Below are positions 16,601-16,864 of a stretch of 16,864 nucleotides of DNA, in pieces (the stretch's first letter is position 1; each line of letters begins with the position of its first letter). This stretch comes from CAIOSQ01 sp044359885 (GTDB taxonomy: Bacteria; Pseudomonadota; Alphaproteobacteria; CACIAM-22H2): the NCBI GenBank assembly GCA_044359885.1, contig JBIKLI010000059.1, forward strand, positions 1 to 16,864, in the 5' to 3' direction. Under the pieces are notes generated by a model. The model ran no database searches. It was not told where the DNA came from and saw nothing but the letters and a program-made list of their open reading frames with translations. Position numbers and translations under genes: made by a program.

Positions 16601-16864
16601 CTCAAGGCCGGGCAGGTGCTGGATTTCGAGACCGAGCCGCGCGTCACGCTGCAGGCGACCGCGACGGATGCCACGGGCCTGTCGGTGACGCGCAGCTTCA
16701 CGCTGTCGGTCGTCGACACGCCCGAGATCCCGAGCCTGGATGTCGCGCCCGTTTCGGGTCTCGAGGACACGGCGATCGGGCTCTCGATCACCGCCGCCTC
16801 TTCCGGTGTCGGCGAGGCGGGCAGTTTCTCCGTCACGATCGCGGGCGTTCCCCAAGGGGCCAGC
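13673..16864 (+). CDS. Giant FecR / Gln-rich / RTX / cadherin-like protein, probable type I secreted adhesin (3' partial)
   Basis: 1064 codons are open to the window edge with no stop. Domains in order: an N-terminal part rich in short beta strands (about 1-115); a FecR domain (about 118-245, from IGRVDRLSGTV to TPVATIGVRGT); a Gly/Ser linker (334-348); a Gln-rich tract (349-431); an Ala/Gln/Thr/Pro-rich spacer (about 432-590); RTX calcium-binding nonapeptides (594-874), such as GGAGDDVVR and GGAGNDLIL; a cadherin-like domain (about 923-1020, with SENLSGATVGTLSVDDPDAG); and the start of another repeat domain. There is no N-terminal signal peptide. With RTX repeats, this suggests type I secretion by a C-terminal signal outside the window. 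RTX repeats fold on binding external calcium; cadherin-like repeats suggest adhesion. The ATG at 13673 opens the frame; 13679 is equally possible. No transporter genes are visible. Adhesion is inferred. Confidence 0.9.
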   Translation, partial: MAMTPQAVSAPFDIGASGRGPEVLDAPNGGQIGIAGGEFVLRATYTRRGDDLVLSDGDGRVVVIRGYFVQADPPLLVSEEGHRVEGDLARSLARAMTPAMLAQAGPAAAASDAGSAPIGRVDRLSGTVTALRPDGTRRELQAGDEIFQGELLQTGARSAVGIVFADRTTMSLNENGRMLLDRFAFDPGARRGVLNLSVLQGAFLFVSGEINKMQQDPLMQASTAPGQSPMTIRTPVATIGVRGTIGGGNIQGQGAPNTFTLFPDPANPAQASGMMVIENASGQTQVLQSPFSATTVASFLAAPSVPVTVSPQFVVQTFSLAITTLPPTPPPATGGSGGGSGGGGGGGGQAQQAQGQGQGQGQGQGQQQPAGEGQPQQQAQQQQQPQQPQQQQQAPQQPQTPEGQQQQQPQQQQQQPQQQQQQPQQQAPQQQATAESAPAPQPSAQNPVLAALLVAAGAQATALQAQLQAPPATPATTAPVAPAAATAQPTTITQPQTITAPTTQLSASQSSFGSAFNAASSSGGTRESAAQQTTSQTVAQSLVQSSTPTQSAVAQTEPEPQPVVSERPTETVVVPVVPVPTVETRSDGSVLVTGTRLGDTIAGTVHDDTLLGGGGSDVLSPGGGADQVEGGAGDDVVRLGSDGADDIVDGGDGTDIVDYSGALGGVQIDLANGRASDRLAVAAAEDMFSALSASSGIGSDRMIGIEGAIGSDFADIILGSAAADTIDGRGGGDTLFDGGGADRVAGGAGNDLILLLADGADDSVDGGEGADTLSFANASATRGVVVDLATGIAVDNGAGSSGASGFGTDRIAGIEFVIGTEQADILRGGAGNDSFMGGGGADTIEGGGGDDVAYVDANGGDLFIGGAGVDTLWLTERLASAYTLSGAGGTATLTPTVAEGGAPIRFSGIEFLRYADGSGASINAPTDIRLSATTISENLSGATVGTLSVDDPDAGSAFVVALSDSRFELAGASALRLKAGQVLDFETEPRVTLQATATDATGLSVTRSFTLSVVDTPEIPSLDVAPVSGLEDTAIGLSITAASSGVGEAGSFSVTIAGVPQGAS
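14672..14716 (+). repeat. Poly-Gly/Ser linker inside the FecR-RTX protein
   Basis: Fifteen codons encode GGSGGGSGGGGGGGG, mostly as GGC repeats, directly before the Gln-rich tract. It is likely a flexible hinge separating the FecR domain from the rest of the protein. Confidence 0.85.
14717..14965 (+). repeat. CAG/CAA glutamine-rich low-complexity tract
   Basis: 83 consecutive in-frame codons, of which 54 encode Gln. The tract begins as (GQ)n, then becomes runs of five or six Gln broken by single Pro, such as QQQQQQP twice in succession. CAG and CAA are mixed, which limits but does not exclude replication slippage. The reading frame is kept, so the tract lies within a translated protein. The opposite strand reads as Leu-rich and should not be taken as a gene. 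Confidence 0.9.
15452..16294 (+). repeat. RTX calcium-binding nonapeptide repeat region
   Basis: At least ten copies of the GGxGxDxUx pattern in three clusters, including GGGGSDVLS, GGDGTDIVD, GGEGADTLS, GGAGNDSFM and GGGGADTIE. Between clusters are related segments, GIGSDRMIGIEGAIGSDFAD and GFGTDRIAGIEFVIGTEQAD, which are copies of one another and typical of RTX proteins. These form calcium-loaded parallel beta rolls outside the cell. Confidence 0.93.

Noticed and set aside
15293..16855. 520-codon minus-strand frame over the RTX region
   Set aside because: The repeated Asp/Gly codons of RTX sequence give long stop-free antisense frames; there is no recognisable domain or ribosome-binding site.

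Overview
The window is GC-rich bacterial DNA, densely packed and mostly coding. The gene neighbourhoods (trpD-trpC-moaC-moeA and the divergent ppiD/tpiA pair) are typical of Alphaproteobacteria. A Rhodospirillales-like lineage is likely, but this is inferred from gene order and composition because no rRNA or other phylogenetic marker is present. I find no tRNA, rRNA, CRISPR array, insertion sequence or phage gene.

Layout, left to right. (1) 2-3603, plus strand: a Rieske oxygenase missing its 5' end, with the ECxHC signature of quaternary-amine (glycine betaine/carnitine/stachydrine type) monooxygenases. It is coupled by an ATGA overlap to a dimethylglycine/sarcosine dehydrogenase-like flavoprotein fused to a GcvT folate domain. 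Together they look like an N-demethylation module passing one-carbon units to tetrahydrofolate. (2) 3619-7163, minus strand: trpD-trpC-moaC-moeA, a tight operon joining two tryptophan steps to molybdenum-cofactor synthesis. (3) 7269-10736, plus strand: a Cu(I)-type P-type ATPase, a divergent polysaccharide deacetylase and a small CxxC heavy-metal-associated (CopZ-like) protein. (4) 10727-12616, minus strand: a PpiD/SurA-like periplasmic folding factor, divergent from tpiA (12751-13503, plus strand). (5) 13673 to the end, plus strand: the first 1064 codons of a very large surface or secreted protein, made of an N-terminal FecR domain, a Gly/Ser linker, a glutamine-rich tract, RTX calcium-binding repeats and cadherin-like domains. 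It runs off the window.

Genes likely to work together are the two N-demethylation genes, trpD with trpC, moaC with moeA, and the Cu ATPase with the CxxC protein. The most unusual features are two. The FecR-polyGly-polyGln-RTX-cadherin architecture suggests a giant type I secreted adhesin with an unfamiliar N-terminal module. The gene order looks rearranged: ppiD and trpD, usually joined by trpE-trpG in this bacterial group, are separated by an opposite-strand copper cassette. Nothing else in the window clearly amounts to a new system.
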